This document shows positions 48,801 to 59,645 of a DNA stretch of 64,000 nt, in pieces; position 1 is the stretch's first letter; every line of letters starts with the position of its first letter. The notes below the pieces were generated by a model. The model saw only the letters and a program-made list of their open reading frames with translations, was not told the DNA's origin and did no database searches. The stretch is from assembly GCA_029204225.1 (NCBI GenBank), contig CM055097.1:26505039-26569038 (forward strand), in the 5' to 3' direction. The DNA is from Diphasiastrum complanatum (Eukaryota > Streptophyta > Lycopodiopsida > Lycopodiales > Lycopodiaceae). Made by a program: the position numbers and the translations under genes.

Positions 48801-51800
48801 TCAGAGCTTTCATCTGATACCCATATTGCCTAAAAAAATTTCAAAAAAAAAAAAACGATTTTCACACGATTCTGGGAAAATCGCGAATCACAAATTGCAA
48901 TCGTGTTCGGGAATCGCTCTGCAACTATGGTTTAAGGTTCCAACACTTAAACTAGCATTAGTTGCTTAAAAACTTGCAAAAAAATCAGAAAAAAATATAG
49001 GATTCTGTTTCAAATGTTTGAAACTTTCTTTCAAACGTTTCCAACGCATATCAAACGTGGACGTTTGATACGTTTGAATCGTTTGAATGCAACCTTGATG
49101 TCAAGTATACCAAAGAACATGCTAATTATCGAAAAGTACTGCCTAACCTTAAATTTTTTTTGAAAAAATACGTATTTTTTTACAAAGTGTTTTGATGATC
49201 TAGTATTTATGATCTTGATAATTGAATCTCTTGATGATGTTTAGCTTGATGATTTTTGTGTGACAAGGACTATTGTAGTCTTTGGACACTACTAGAATAT
49301 TTCCATTCAAAAAAATCATCAAAGGATTCAGGAATAAATGCCTTTTCTATAGCTGTAGAAATTAAAAGAGGAGTTGAATGAATGAGTGGCTACACAGAAA
49401 TGTATGTTCCTTGGCAGCCTATACTCAATCAAGACATAGATATAACTCACAATATTATCTTGTACCCCATATGTGCAAAAACTGGTGCTTGTACCTCATA
49501 TGGCTCATCACTATGATCTTGTGATGCCTTAAACTCACCTAGTTCCATATTGAGAAGTTCTTTTTGTCCCTAACTCATAATAGCAGCAAGTCTCCATCTT
49601 AGTTGCAAATATCTGGCGCTCATCTTTTCCCTGCCTCTGATAAAAAAACCTCTCTCATCCTAAAGGTGTCTCTAACTCTTAGCTGCAAGTGTCTCGTCAA
49701 GTTCTCTCACAAAGATTCTGAACAATTCCTCTTTGTAAAAGTGGATTTAATTCTATTTGCCATCTAAACCCTGATTCTGAACTCTGCCTGAACCATTGGT
49801 CCTCAAGCTACAGTTGGATCTTATGCCTTCTAGACTTAAATTTAGAAGACACGCATGTACCTGGATCTGTGCATTTCAATTATATCAAAGAGCATGCTAA
49901 TTATCGAAAAAGTATGCCTAACCCAAGAGCTATCTAGGAAGGATGCACAGTAGTTCAGTAAAAAACCAACATTCAATGGATTGAATGCCTAATAATAGAA
50001 TTATTCAGTTTGCCATTAAGTGGCATGTTGATGACAACTTCCTTCCCTCTAGTTGAGGTTAGGTGCTCGAATCCAATCAGCTGCACAAATCAAGATATAC
50101 AAGAAAAAATAAAATATAATTTTATCTAGGGAGTTACGACCCAGTCCCAATCCTAATTCTTGAAATTTGGAGGATCTAAGGCCAACACAAATTCTGTATA
50201 CTGGTGTAAGTTGTGGACGAACCTTCATTCTTTCACCTTGCTCATGGTGTGATTGAGGAGTGCTTGAGGTGTCCTTGAGAATTGCTTGGAGGGAGCTAGA
50301 CTCTGGAGAGAGAATTTAGGTGCTATCAACCTTCTCCTGTCCCTTGATCTTCCCAAGGGGGTGAGGTTATGTCGTGTTTTTATTTACTTTTGCTTCTGTT
50401 TTTCTATTGCCAGAGCTATATCTCACTCATTTTTTCATGTGATGATGCTACGTAGAATCATGATTTTGTAGGTTTTCTCCAAGTTGTTTACTTCCTGCAG
50501 TATAGATTCCATCATGATTCTTCAGTTTCGACTCTCGAGTACAGTTGGGTACATATCTATTTTTCTTGTACAGTTGTGATGAAAGAAAAAACTTCCAGTA
50601 AGAATTGGACCTCATTTTTGAAAATCATGAAGTTTCAAGATAGAATCGTTCAGTATTGTCTATATTTTCTATTTGGTGTACCTTGTCGTTTTTGCATGTG
50701 TACTTGCATGCTGTTAATTTGAAACTGTGTCTTGTATAAGGCAGATTTGAGTCCTTAAGTATCAAGATGATTAGTCATGGTTATGGCTTGCTAATGCTAT
50801 TGTATTTTAGTGAGAATACCTTCATGGAGAAAAAGGGGTTGGTTGTGGGGGGAGGGGGGGGTCGATTGAAGAATTGAGTTGGAATATGCTATTTTAACGT
50901 TGCATGAAAATAGGGTGTTTTGAACGTCAACTCTAGCTATCTTGGTGTGCAATGTGGCACTGTTGAGTTACTATTAGAAAGGGGAATTGCTTGAACTGCT
51001 AGCCGATGACCAAATTTTTTAGTGTTGATATGGAAAAGGAAAGGGAGTGAAAGGATCTTTCACAGCATCCATAAGTTTTAATTTAGGGCTCTCTTAAGTA
51101 TCATCAGTGCCCTAAGACAGACATCTGAATCTGCCAAATAGTAGTTCCCAGTGTAAATGTCTGGGTGCTGGCCCTTAGGTATTTGCTATGACTGGCCCAA
51201 AGATGGGACTGCACAGAGCAATTTATCTACAGAATCTTATTCTCGTGAAGTTACTGCCAAATAGTACAAGGGTTCCCTGACATTTTTGACAAGATGGTAC
51301 TTGTGCTTTTCATTTGGAGATCTTCCAAGTAGGCTGTTGTTGGATCCTTTAGTAGCTTGAAGTTATGTTTCTGTGTTTCTATGGCAATCAATGAACCACC
51401 AATGTGCTCATTTCTTTGCAGCGCACAATCAGCAAGAACTGGAACATACCTGATTCATTTCCAAATCGAGTTGTTATTTCTGCTTACAATTCTCCACAAG
51501 TGGACAAATCTTCTGAAACGTTTACGTGGGGAAGACCAGATCTCGAGGCTCTCCGAAAGTAAGCTTATTCGATCTTGTTTGTACAATTGAAATGCTAAGT
51601 CTTAGGCCTACAACTTTTTGGCTTATCCTGGCTCGGGTAACAGGGAAAACTTTGGAAAAAAAGTATATGTAGATAGTCATGTGGAGGCTATTTCTTCTGG
51701 TGACACAGCCTTGCCAGATATGATAATCTGGACAATGTTTACCATAGATTCCCTGTGCCAGCATTGCTATGATACTGAGATGTCAAAGTCTTCTACTGAG

Positions 51801-54800
51801 TGTAGTTCAAAACCTCTGTCACATATATTGCATGTGAAAACTTGTTGTTTCAAGTCTGCATAATTTAGTTTTCAAAATTTTTGGATGTATATGTTATGTC
51901 CACATTCCTTTGGAAACTAGAAGGAAAGAAGATGCAACTTCCTTCAAAGGAATATTTGTAGGCTATAGTGAAAATAGCAAAGGATATAGGATATTTGATC
52001 CTATTTCAAGCAGAGTAAAAGTTAGCAAGGATGTCTTATTTGATGAATCTCAAAGTTACAAGATGTCTCCAAATGCATCTAATCTTTTAGGTGATGAAGA
52101 TCTTGCAAAACCCGAGGAGGAGCTTCTTGAAAATGATCTTTTTGGAAGATCAAAATTAAGAACCAAAGGGGCCGAGAAGATCCACAAGGAGCAAGGCCGA
52201 GCCTTCAAGGCTCACATACTTTGAGAAAGAGAAGCAAAACGTTGACTCTTCCTGTGAAAAAAATTGTGCTAAACACTTTTTTAGATCATTTTCCTCTTCA
52301 CGGGATGCTTTGAATTGTTTTTTAGACACTGCGTTTCAGCTCGACTCAGCTCATGTTTTTTTTTTGCAGATTCTCACTGTTTTGTGATTGTGTTCTAATA
52401 AAATCTAGTTCTGCATAGAGTCGATCTTTTGGGTGGCTATATAACCAACCCTGTGGTGTTTTTCCTTTGAATCATGCAGGTTTTGTTTGGAAAAATTTCT
52501 CTGGAATAAAGACAAAGCTGACGAATTGCTGTTACCAGTATTGAAAGAGTACGACCGTCGTGAGGTTTCCCACATTCTGCAGCTTTTTTTTATTACATCC
52601 ATAAATATAAGATGACAGGATTGATTGATAATGTGTTGTGTGTCCTGTATTTCTTTGTATTTTAGACCTCTTTTTATCCGAGAATTATGATTTCTTGCTG
52701 ACCCTAAAAGAACCCTAAAATAAAAAAACAGCCCCTTTCTCTCTTTATCATGATGCAAGCCTCTTCTTTTCTCTCTTGCCCTTTTATACCTCTCTCTCTT
52801 TCTAGAAACGTCTGTTTCTATGAATTTCTAAAGTCGCATGTTCTCTCTAGAAATTTCTAAATGCACATGTCATTTTCAAGCATTTCAAATGCACTTCAAA
52901 TGCCCTTCAAATAAATTTTAGGGCAAACGTGGACCAATGAGGATAGACAAAACCCTTTTTGTCTATCATTGCCCACATTCTGACAAAAATGACACAAGAA
53001 ATGGTACATTATGGAATCTCTTGTTTTTGGCAATTTATATTTATACCTTATGCTACAAAAATGATCACAGCCTAAACAAAAGAAATGCATAACAAAGAGC
53101 AGCACACTAGTGAATGACAAGATATTTGAAGCTTCTTGAATTGTAGCACACAAACAAAACTAAGGTTATGATCTTTGAACGCTAGCTATCAAATTTTGAG
53201 GTTGTAAGTTAATGGAATGAGTATTCCTGGTTTTTCTAACTTCTTGAAGTAGGTGCCAGCCCGACAAGAGGGATCTTTGTCATCAAAGATTAGGATCAGC
53301 TTTTTCTTTTGTTTAGCGGGCATGCTATAATTCCAATGAATTGGTACAACACTAGCCATTGTTCCCATTCTGCATGGAATTTCTTCATCTGAGATATCAC
53401 ATCCCATTCTTAGGTACTTTCAAGGCCTCACATCATGACTCCCACATCATCCCTTGGGGTACTTGATACATCCTTTTTCCATGACTTCAAGGATAAAGAT
53501 ATTCTTGACTGTTTACTCTCATTTTTCAGATGGAATTGAGCTAGAAAGTCATTTTTCAAAGCTTGAAGTTTATCTTATGTGTATTACATCAACATACCCA
53601 TAAGATTCAGTCGGCAGCCATCCATATGGAACAGTAAGGCTTCCACATGTTGGAGGCAAAAATAGGATAATTTAGACATGTATGTCCTTGCATCAACTTT
53701 CCAACTAAGAAATTGTAATAGTGACTTGTAGTCGACCATGATCGATTTATAGTTAGTTCACGAAGCAATGAGATCTATTTTCTTGCTTACAGCAAACAGG
53801 TACCAAGACTACCGCTACAGGTTCACTGAGATCTCTTATCTTTTTTCAATCTTACTATTGGAGAGATGGTTTCTTGATACAATACTATGGTCCTAACATA
53901 TGATGTGGCATCCTTTCAGCCTACCACACTTGGAGAAGCCTATGTTACTTGCTTTATATAGGAGAAGGAGTAAGTTGATTTGCTGATGCTTGCATCTTCA
54001 TCAACTTACCTACTCAGACCATCATCACAATGTGTCTCTACCTCTTCCTCCTCCGTTCGTGAATGATTATCAGTTGCATAATCTACAGTTTTTTGTTGGC
54101 ATACCTCATCTGAGCCAGTGGATGTTTGATAAATGTGCAAGGCCCCAGATCATCGGGCCAGGGATCGCAAGCAGACTTCTGTTACGGATTTGAGGATCAC
54201 AAGCAGTCACATTATTTATGATCCACAAGATGTGACTGCTTTTGTTAATCATGTAAAAGTGCCATGCTTAGTTAGCCTACGCAACTCAGACTGGACAAGT
54301 GGGACCTTGACACATCCACCAGAGTTCAGATTGTAGGACAGGAGTTTACTGCTTTGGCAGACACTGGGAGCTCTTGTTATTCTATCAGCAGTAGATTTTT
54401 TTTTATGTGCCTTACATTCCTAAGTAGCACCGCAATTTCGTGTGTGGGAGTGTATCTAACTCCCACAGATTTCACATCACACAGTTGCTATGAGATATTT
54501 GACATCAAATTGTAGCATTGGCATATACTTACAACATTCTTCTCGAGCAATATGATATTATCCTTAGCATTAATTGGTTCATTTTTTTGTGCATTCATGT
54601 TGTGTCACCTAAGACAGTAGGAAGTCCATCTTTTATAATAATTATTCAAAAAATGACTCTCAGCTTCTATCTGGTAGCAAGTCCAAGAGAAGCTTCTCCA
54701 AGGCTTTTGTGATATTTATTATAAGTGTGCGTGAGACGTATCTTGTTTGAGTTTCACCTTTAGGTCCCCAGTTTGGCTTTGATTTGTTGCACCACAATTT

Positions 54801-57716
54801 TTCATATATCTACTGAGGTATAATCCTTAACTCCATTATGGGATTTCAACCACCGCATCAATCTGATGTCTGGTATTGCTCTAGTCATGGTTTTGATTGA
54901 ATTCTTTTTCATGTTGATAAGAAAGATGGCACCAGTTTGTTTATAGATAGGTATCCAATTCCTCATATGAAAGACTTATTTGACCAATGTGACGCATTTT
55001 GGACTTATTTGTGGATCTCCCACCTTTGGAATTCATCTTCTCACTGATACATATTGACTCTCATAGTGGAACCTTATCTGCCCACATTACCCTTGTAGAT
55101 TGGGTTTGAAACCATAATAAAACTGTTAAGCCAAGCAGTCAAAGTGTGCTTTTGTTGTTCCTAAAATCGGATTTTGTAGATTGGGTTTGAAACCATAATA
55201 AAGCTGTTAAGCCAAGCAGTCAAAGTGTGCTATTGTTGTTCCTAAAATCGAATTTCTTGCTTTTCTCTATTCGGCATGATACTCTTGTTCTAGTTCTTGA
55301 TAGGTTTGCTTGGCAGGCTCATTTCTTTGATGTTCGAAACACCACCACAAAGCAGTATGCTCATTTCCTCTAGACACCTTTTTACTTACATGGATTGCCC
55401 AAGTCCATGCACACACAGTCACTAGAATTTAGATCTACTTCTGACTTTTGGACAGAATTCAAATAGACAAACCATCTTCTTTTTAAAAAAATGACAAACT
55501 GCTTCATGCACTTCTCGAAAATGAGGCTTAGAACTTCAATCAGCCTGTAATTGTCAAGATGTAGCCATTAAAATTGATCTTAGTTATTTAGTTGATAGAT
55601 CATAGGGACGTAGCATGTCAACAGGGTCCTGATCTTTTTTTTTAGGGCATGTTGGAATATCAATCCACACTCTAGAGAAAACTATCAAACAGGGCGGATA
55701 GCTCAGTGGTAGAGCATCCCATCCGGTATGAGGGAGGTCCTGGGTTCGAATCCTAGTCCATCCATCCATATTATGATTTATGGATTTCTAACAGGGCACA
55801 GGTAGGGAGGGAGAGCCCTCCAAAATTCGTATTTAGAAGATGGTCCAAGCTACACAGTGAAAATTTTGTTGATTATGCTAGTTTGATCAACGCATAAGAG
55901 CCATTTGTAAAGTTACTATGTTTTGATGGATATGCACGTGTATTAAGGTGCAGATTTTGATGAGCTTGATAATTTATCTGAGAATATTGTTTTTATCTAC
56001 CTGTAACATAATCATAGACATGCTTTTTACTTTAAATTTTTGGCAAAGTTTATCATTCTTACTGAGCAAAGAAATTGCAACAAAAACCCAAGTGGATGAT
56101 GGGTTTAGAATATGTAGACCACATTAGTGGACCCCTTTAGTACGAGTTTGGAGTGCATAGCATGAGTGTCTTTTCCTTAATTCCATCTGGTGAAATGGAC
56201 ATCACTAAATCTTGCTACTTGTCTTTTAATTTAGTCTCTTAAAGTTTTTCTTTCTTTTTTTCCACGATGATTCCTACCCATTCATGGTACTTTTAAATGG
56301 TTTTCAAGTATATGCAATAAATTTATTAGATACTCTTAACCCTATTCATGATTTGCAAGCCCAATTGCAAACCTAATTTGTGTTTCAATCCAACCATACC
56401 CTGTTTTATTCGATGACAGACACAACTTCGACTTGAAGCTTTTTACAGTTTCAATCAAAGGTTTGCTAAGATTCGAAGTCGCAGAATTCAGAAGGCAGTT
56501 ACTGGTATTACAGGGCGCAGATCCACTGAACTCATGGATCTTCCTCCTGACGCGATAAGCTCTCCTACTGTCAAGAAGCAAAGGAAAAGGAAATCACGTC
56601 AGTTGATTGGAAAGGACGGCTTTTCTGGGTCCTCAACGCTACAAACTCAAATGATTCCTGAGTCTTCTGAAAAAGATGACCCTGGCCATGACTCTGCTAA
56701 TATAGTCAAATCACCAAGCAAGTCTGTGAATGCTTCTGGAAAGGAGATTGGAATGAACACCAAGGGAAATATTAGTTCCTTATGTGGTTCAAGAGCCAGA
56801 GGCATTCAAAAAACTGCGAAGAAATCTAAGAAGGAAAGGAAGGCTCCTCTTAAAGAAACATCTTCTAGTGACAGTGATAATGCAATTTGGGACAATCTGG
56901 CTGATTACGGGGGAGTTGACCCACAAGGAAAGCAACAGCAATGTCGCAGAGTATGTCCTGTTGTTTTTACTCGTTAAGAACGTTAACTGATTCTCATATT
57001 TTTGGCATTCATTGCTGTGTAACAGTTTAAGTAACAAGAAGAGGTCTGTACATAAATTAAATGACTAAGAAATGAGCATTGACGACAAGTTTTCTGAAGT
57101 TGTGGTAGATTTAATATGCTTTTGTGTCACAATTGATCCAGGTGCCAAACTCCTATGAAATAATTTTACCTGTAGTTAATTTCTTGCTTGTGGGATTTTG
57201 CAGTCCATGAGAGTGCAGTCCAATGCAAAATACACATGCGATGATTCTGAAAATGGCAGTGGGGACGATGATAAAGATGGGGATTTTTCAGTTACTCATC
57301 ACCTTTCTCCAGGAATAACTTCAAGGACAGCGTTATCAGCTAGTGAGCCTTTCAACTCACAGAGGATAGATAAATGTCAAGGAACAGCTGAAGTTATGAA
57401 AGAGCAACTTTTGGGAAAAGCCCATGAAAATGAAATGATGGAAATGGAAAATGGGGATGAAGACTATAAATATCTTCAGGTTGGTGGTGGTTTTGTCCCA
57501 ACTGAGCAGGAACAAGATAATGAGTTTCACGAGCAGGATTTTGATCTTCCTTTGAAACAAACTAATCCGCAGGCTCATAATGTCACCAGTAGGCTTCAAG
57601 CTTCCTCTCAAGACGATCCAGAGACTTCAGCAGCTAGTTTTGCAGTTAAAGACCCTCCTTTGAACACTGGTGCAAGATTGCGTGCAGCTCCATTTCTCCG
57701 GAGGAAAAAAAAGTGA
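39352..57716 (+). CDS. UVH3: DNA repair endonuclease UVH3 / XPG (ERCC5) homologue, 15 exons
   Basis: XPG cuts the damaged strand 3' of a lesion in nucleotide excision repair and also works with TFIIH in the nucleus. Exons joined by GT-AG sites: 39352-39439, 39623-39873, 40151-40380, 40475-40601, 41806-41883, 41973-42026, 43450-43634, 43902-45894, 46492-46686, 46881-46966, 47121-47409, 51422-51558, 52480-52564, 56420-56950, 57204-57716. Together they give 4,842 nt, 1,613 residues plus stop, with matching phases at all 14 junctions. The start [11 protein letters not shown] is the invariant XPG N-terminus. Catalytic residues are present: D30 (IDASIW), D77 (FVFDGG), E1018 and E1020 ([10 protein letters not shown]), D1039 and D1041 (TDDSDVF), D1090 (LGSDYTEG). 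The length is slightly above Arabidopsis UVH3 (about 1,480 residues as I recall). Introns 11 (4.0 kb) and 13 (3.9 kb) are enlarged by transposons. It appears intact. The family is certain; exact splice sites rest on frame and similarity, without transcript data. Confidence 0.93.
43902..45894 (+). other. UVH3: UVH3 exon 8: acidic spacer with ubiquitin-interacting motif
   Basis: This single 664-codon exon is most of the spacer (R) region that separates the N and I nuclease halves and in XPG binds TFIIH. It is rich in Asp, Glu, Ser and Gln. Near its start [20 protein letters not shown] and [14 protein letters not shown] match the conserved plant block. [17 protein letters not shown] (about residues 666-682) fits a ubiquitin-interacting motif (acidic, then A-x-x-x-S-x-x-D/E). 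The last 100 residues are Glu/Gln-rich and probably helical, running into the I region. Confidence 0.85.
46285..46398. repeat. 57-bp tandem duplication in UVH3 intron 8
   Basis: Two adjacent copies (46285-46341 and 46342-46398) of a 57-base unit containing TTAGAGCGATAxTTCTAGAA and GAAACATAATATC, differing at a few positions. Confidence 0.8.
46492..47409 (+). other. UVH3: UVH3 exons 9-11: XPG I nuclease region and H2TH
   Basis: Exon 9 begins [20 protein letters not shown] and holds four of the catalytic acids. Exon 10 (46881-46966) supplies [18 protein letters not shown] with D1090. Exon 11 (47121-47409) starts [15 protein letters not shown], the helix-two-turn-helix that grips double-stranded DNA, and ends with a basic, less conserved part up to [10 protein letters not shown] before the 4-kb intron 11. 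Confidence 0.92.
47732..47749. repeat. G18 homopolymer in intron 11
   Basis: Eighteen consecutive G, in the sense strand of the UVH3 intron. Such runs are prone to length errors in sequencing, so its exact size is uncertain. Confidence 0.9.
48087..48929. mobile_element. Non-autonomous hAT-like DNA transposon in UVH3 intron 11
   Basis: The 843-bp unit begins CATAGTTGCAG and ends with its exact complement CTGCAACTATG. It is flanked by perfect 8-bp direct repeats GTTTAAGG (48079-48086 and 48930-48937). An 8-bp target duplication and short terminal inverted repeats are the marks of the hAT superfamily. Both ends are rich in GCGAATCG / CGATTCGC words. There is no transposase. The centre holds a GC-rich minisatellite. 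Confidence 0.8.
48525..48690. repeat. GC-rich minisatellite of self-complementary units
   Basis: About five units of 27-34 bp of the type GGGGGTTCGGGGGGCGGTAG followed by CCCCC(C)GGxxAC. Each unit can fold on itself (G-run against C-run around GGTAG), and the G-runs could also form quadruplexes. It stands out strongly from the AT-rich surroundings. Confidence 0.75.
51422..52564 (+). other. UVH3: UVH3 exons 12-13
   Basis: Exon 12 ([20 protein letters not shown], then [17 protein letters not shown]) and exon 13 ([20 protein letters not shown], then LKEYDRRE) carry the conserved end of the nuclease core. The 921-bp intron between them holds a copia scrap at 51910-52224. Confidence 0.9.
51905..52224 (+). 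pseudogene. copia fragment in UVH3 intron 12
   Basis: The 104-codon frame reads [40 protein letters not shown], the region after copia integrase (x-F-x-G-Y-x-x-x-x-K-x-Y-R). Sense orientation relative to UVH3. It ends without RT and is a short scrap from a family different from copy A. Confidence 0.75.
54300..55570 (+). pseudogene. Heavily decayed Ty3/gypsy pol in UVH3 intron 13
   Basis: Pieces in pol order: [20 protein letters not shown] (54325-54385, retropepsin D-T-G-S-S), [14 protein letters not shown] (54544-54585), [20 protein letters not shown] with LFDQCDAF (about 54920-55000, RT), and [10 protein letters not shown] then [12 protein letters not shown] and SDFWTEFK (about 55340-55470, integrase). 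Many stops and frameshifts. Sense orientation relative to UVH3. No LTRs found. Confidence 0.65.
55093..55254. repeat. 81-bp tandem duplication
   Basis: TTGTAGATTGGGTTTGAAAC starts at 55093 and again at 55174, with the following 60 bases nearly identical, inside the gypsy remnant. Confidence 0.85.
55650..55793 (+). mobile_element. 144-bp solo-LTR-like (TRIM-type) insertion with internal tRNA-like sequence
   Basis: The unit starts TGTTGGAATATC and ends GATTTCTAACA (inverted-repeat ends TGTTrGAAT). It is flanked by perfect 5-bp direct repeats GGGCA (55645-55649 and 55794-55798). TG..CA ends with a 5-bp target duplication are the marks of an LTR; 144 bp is in the size range of terminal-repeat retrotransposons in miniature. 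A 73-base tRNA-like sequence fills half of it. Only one LTR is present, so it would be a solo LTR. Confidence 0.7.
55692..55764 (+). tRNA. tRNA-like sequence (probable Pol III promoter, degenerate)
   Basis: A tRNA cloverleaf can be drawn over 73 bases. Acceptor stem GGGCGGA/TCCATCC (one C-A mismatch, one G-U). D arm GCTC..GAGC with A box TAGCTCAGTGG. T arm CTGGG/CCTAG with B box GGTTCGAATCC. The anticodon stem has a C-A mismatch and position 33 is C instead of U, so a working tRNA is unlikely; the formal anticodon would be CGG (Pro). Both Pol III boxes are perfect. It may be a SINE-like head, but it lies inside the TG..CA unit rather than having its own target duplication. Confidence 0.6.
56420..57716 (+). 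other. UVH3: UVH3 exons 14-15: basic C-terminal tail with nuclear signals
   Basis: Exon 14 starts [20 protein letters not shown], ending the conserved core, then turns into a low-complexity tail with [10 protein letters not shown] (about residues 1316-1325) and KKSKKERK, both likely nuclear localisation signals. Exon 15 contains [14 protein letters not shown], resembling a G-G-G-F motif I recall from plant UVH3 tails, and ends [11 protein letters not shown], the basic terminus expected for XPG. TGA is at 57714-57716. Confidence 0.88.
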
Positions 57717-59645
57717 AGAAGTGGCTTTACAACATAACAGTAATCATATTTTGGCATGGAGAGCTCATCGTTTCTTTCCCTTGTTCCAAAGCCTTGACAT
57801 AGAATAAGTTTTACCTTTTCTTTCCAATCCACATAGTCAAAGCTTGTTTTTTTGTGGACTGGAAGGTCTGTAACGATTGGAAGAAAATTCTTGTCCTCAA
57901 ATCTTTGAGCCTTACAAGAATTCAAGTCAGTGTAAATTGTCACTTCGTGTTGGTTAGGACGCATCCTAGCTGCTCAAGCTTCTCTGAGAGGTTGTACTGG
58001 AAAAGGGTACCAGGTGTGCCTATCAAGGGTATTGTTCATGTTTATGAGCCTGTTTCTGATTTATTGAATCATAAATTGAGCTTGTTTTGTAGCCTATGTT
58101 CACACGTTATATGATGATTCACATCATAATGCTGTTTGGATGGGAGATAGAAAAGTAACAATTACGATCTATCTCAAGGCTTTCTTCAAGTAGATGTAAA
58201 TCAATCTACTAAGTCAACAGACTGGATATTGTACATGTTTAACGCTTTGTGAACTTCAAATTCTTTATTTTACGAGTAGGATTGTACACACAAAAAACAT
58301 CAGGGTGTTAGGTTTTTGGAGAGTGCTCTATTGTATGTTTACTTATGTTATGAAAATCGATTCACTTGTTAGCAAGATATGGCCATGGTCTCTAGGACCA
58401 ATTTTTATATGGCCGGATAATTAGGTGGTTGAGTTCTAAGTCTTTCAATTTGACTTAGCTTAAAGAATAGCGTACTAGTATTGAAACAAGGGCACCCTTC
58501 TTCAGTAGATTCTTAGTTTCCAGTTTTGTATGCCGACCAATGTTTATGTGATGATACATGTTCTTTGAGAATCCCACATGAGCACTTTGTGAGCGAACAC
58601 ACAAAAGCGTGCATCAAAACCCCATACAATTGTCAGGTTATAACTAAGGCCATTTGATTTGGATACTGCAAATTTGACGTAGTTAACTCGTTTTTGCTCT
58701 AGAGTTTCTAAAAGGTTTCTAAAAATTTCCTTTGGATCGGTGAGCAGAATGAACATGTTCGAGAGGTATTTTCATAGATAATTGGAATAATCATAGCTAT
58801 CTCTTTGCAGTTTTACATTGATTTTTTTTTATGGACATGTTGCTATGGTGATATAGGGTTATTAAAATAAATAGCCACGAGAAATCTAAGATATTTCATT
58901 ATATTGCACACTCACATTTGACGATATTCTACTTTATTTAGCACCATACTTTTGGAGATATAGTTTATTGTTAACAATCTTCAAGGGAAGCAAGAAAACG
59001 ATAATTATGTATGCAAAATTATATGCTTAAACTTCAGTAGTTGTTGAAATAGTATTGTGATATCCATGAAAATGTTGGTGTCAATTAGCTTCAGAGTTGT
59101 TTTCAACACGTTTTTGTGTGCATGCACACAAAAGTGTGCATCAAATTCATGCTCACTTGTTGGGGATTTATTAGGGACAGATGTGTCAAAAATAAATTCT
59201 ATAAAATGGTCGTGAAAATAGACTAGTTTATGTATCAAATTTAGAGATTGGGAAAAAAATGGATCTGCAAAAATATGGACAAAAGATAATACCTTAGTGA
59301 GTAAATGCATTTACATTGTGAAATTACGTTTGTGATTGTGTGGTCATTTTTACATGAAATCACATACATTAAATTGTTGTTTTTTTTATTATAGATAATG
59401 TCTAACTTTGTTGATTCAAACATTACATTTCAGTACTTCACATAGGAAACTTTAGATGCCCATACCTACTTCAACACTTGACATAAGAGACTTTATATGT
59501 CCACAACTATTTTTTATGGACATGTCGCTATGGTCGTATAGGAATTTTTAAAGTAGACAATTGTATAAAGTTTGGTGAAAGGCATGGTATTACACATTGA
59601 CATTTGAAAATATTGACGTTTTTGATGAGTATCTCCACATGTTTG
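57717..59645. other. UVH3 3' region and diverged repeats; no gene seen
   Basis: 57717 to about 58100 should include the UVH3 3' UTR; no decisive polyadenylation signal was singled out. 58550-58950 and 59080-59650 share several segments (ACACAAAAGxGTGCATCAAA; T-run ATGGACATGTxGCTATGGT; TTxCACATTGACATTTGA-like), so they are two diverged copies of one repeat. Part of it also resembles 7190-7330. Confidence 0.45.

Noticed and set aside
55692-55764. Functional tRNA-Pro gene
   Set aside because: The anticodon stem has a mismatch, position 33 is C, the acceptor stem has a mismatch, and the sequence sits inside a transposon-like unit. It is kept as a tRNA-like element only.
57854-58114. Small frame downstream of UVH3
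   Set aside because: No motif and lies in the expected 3' UTR region; chance frame.
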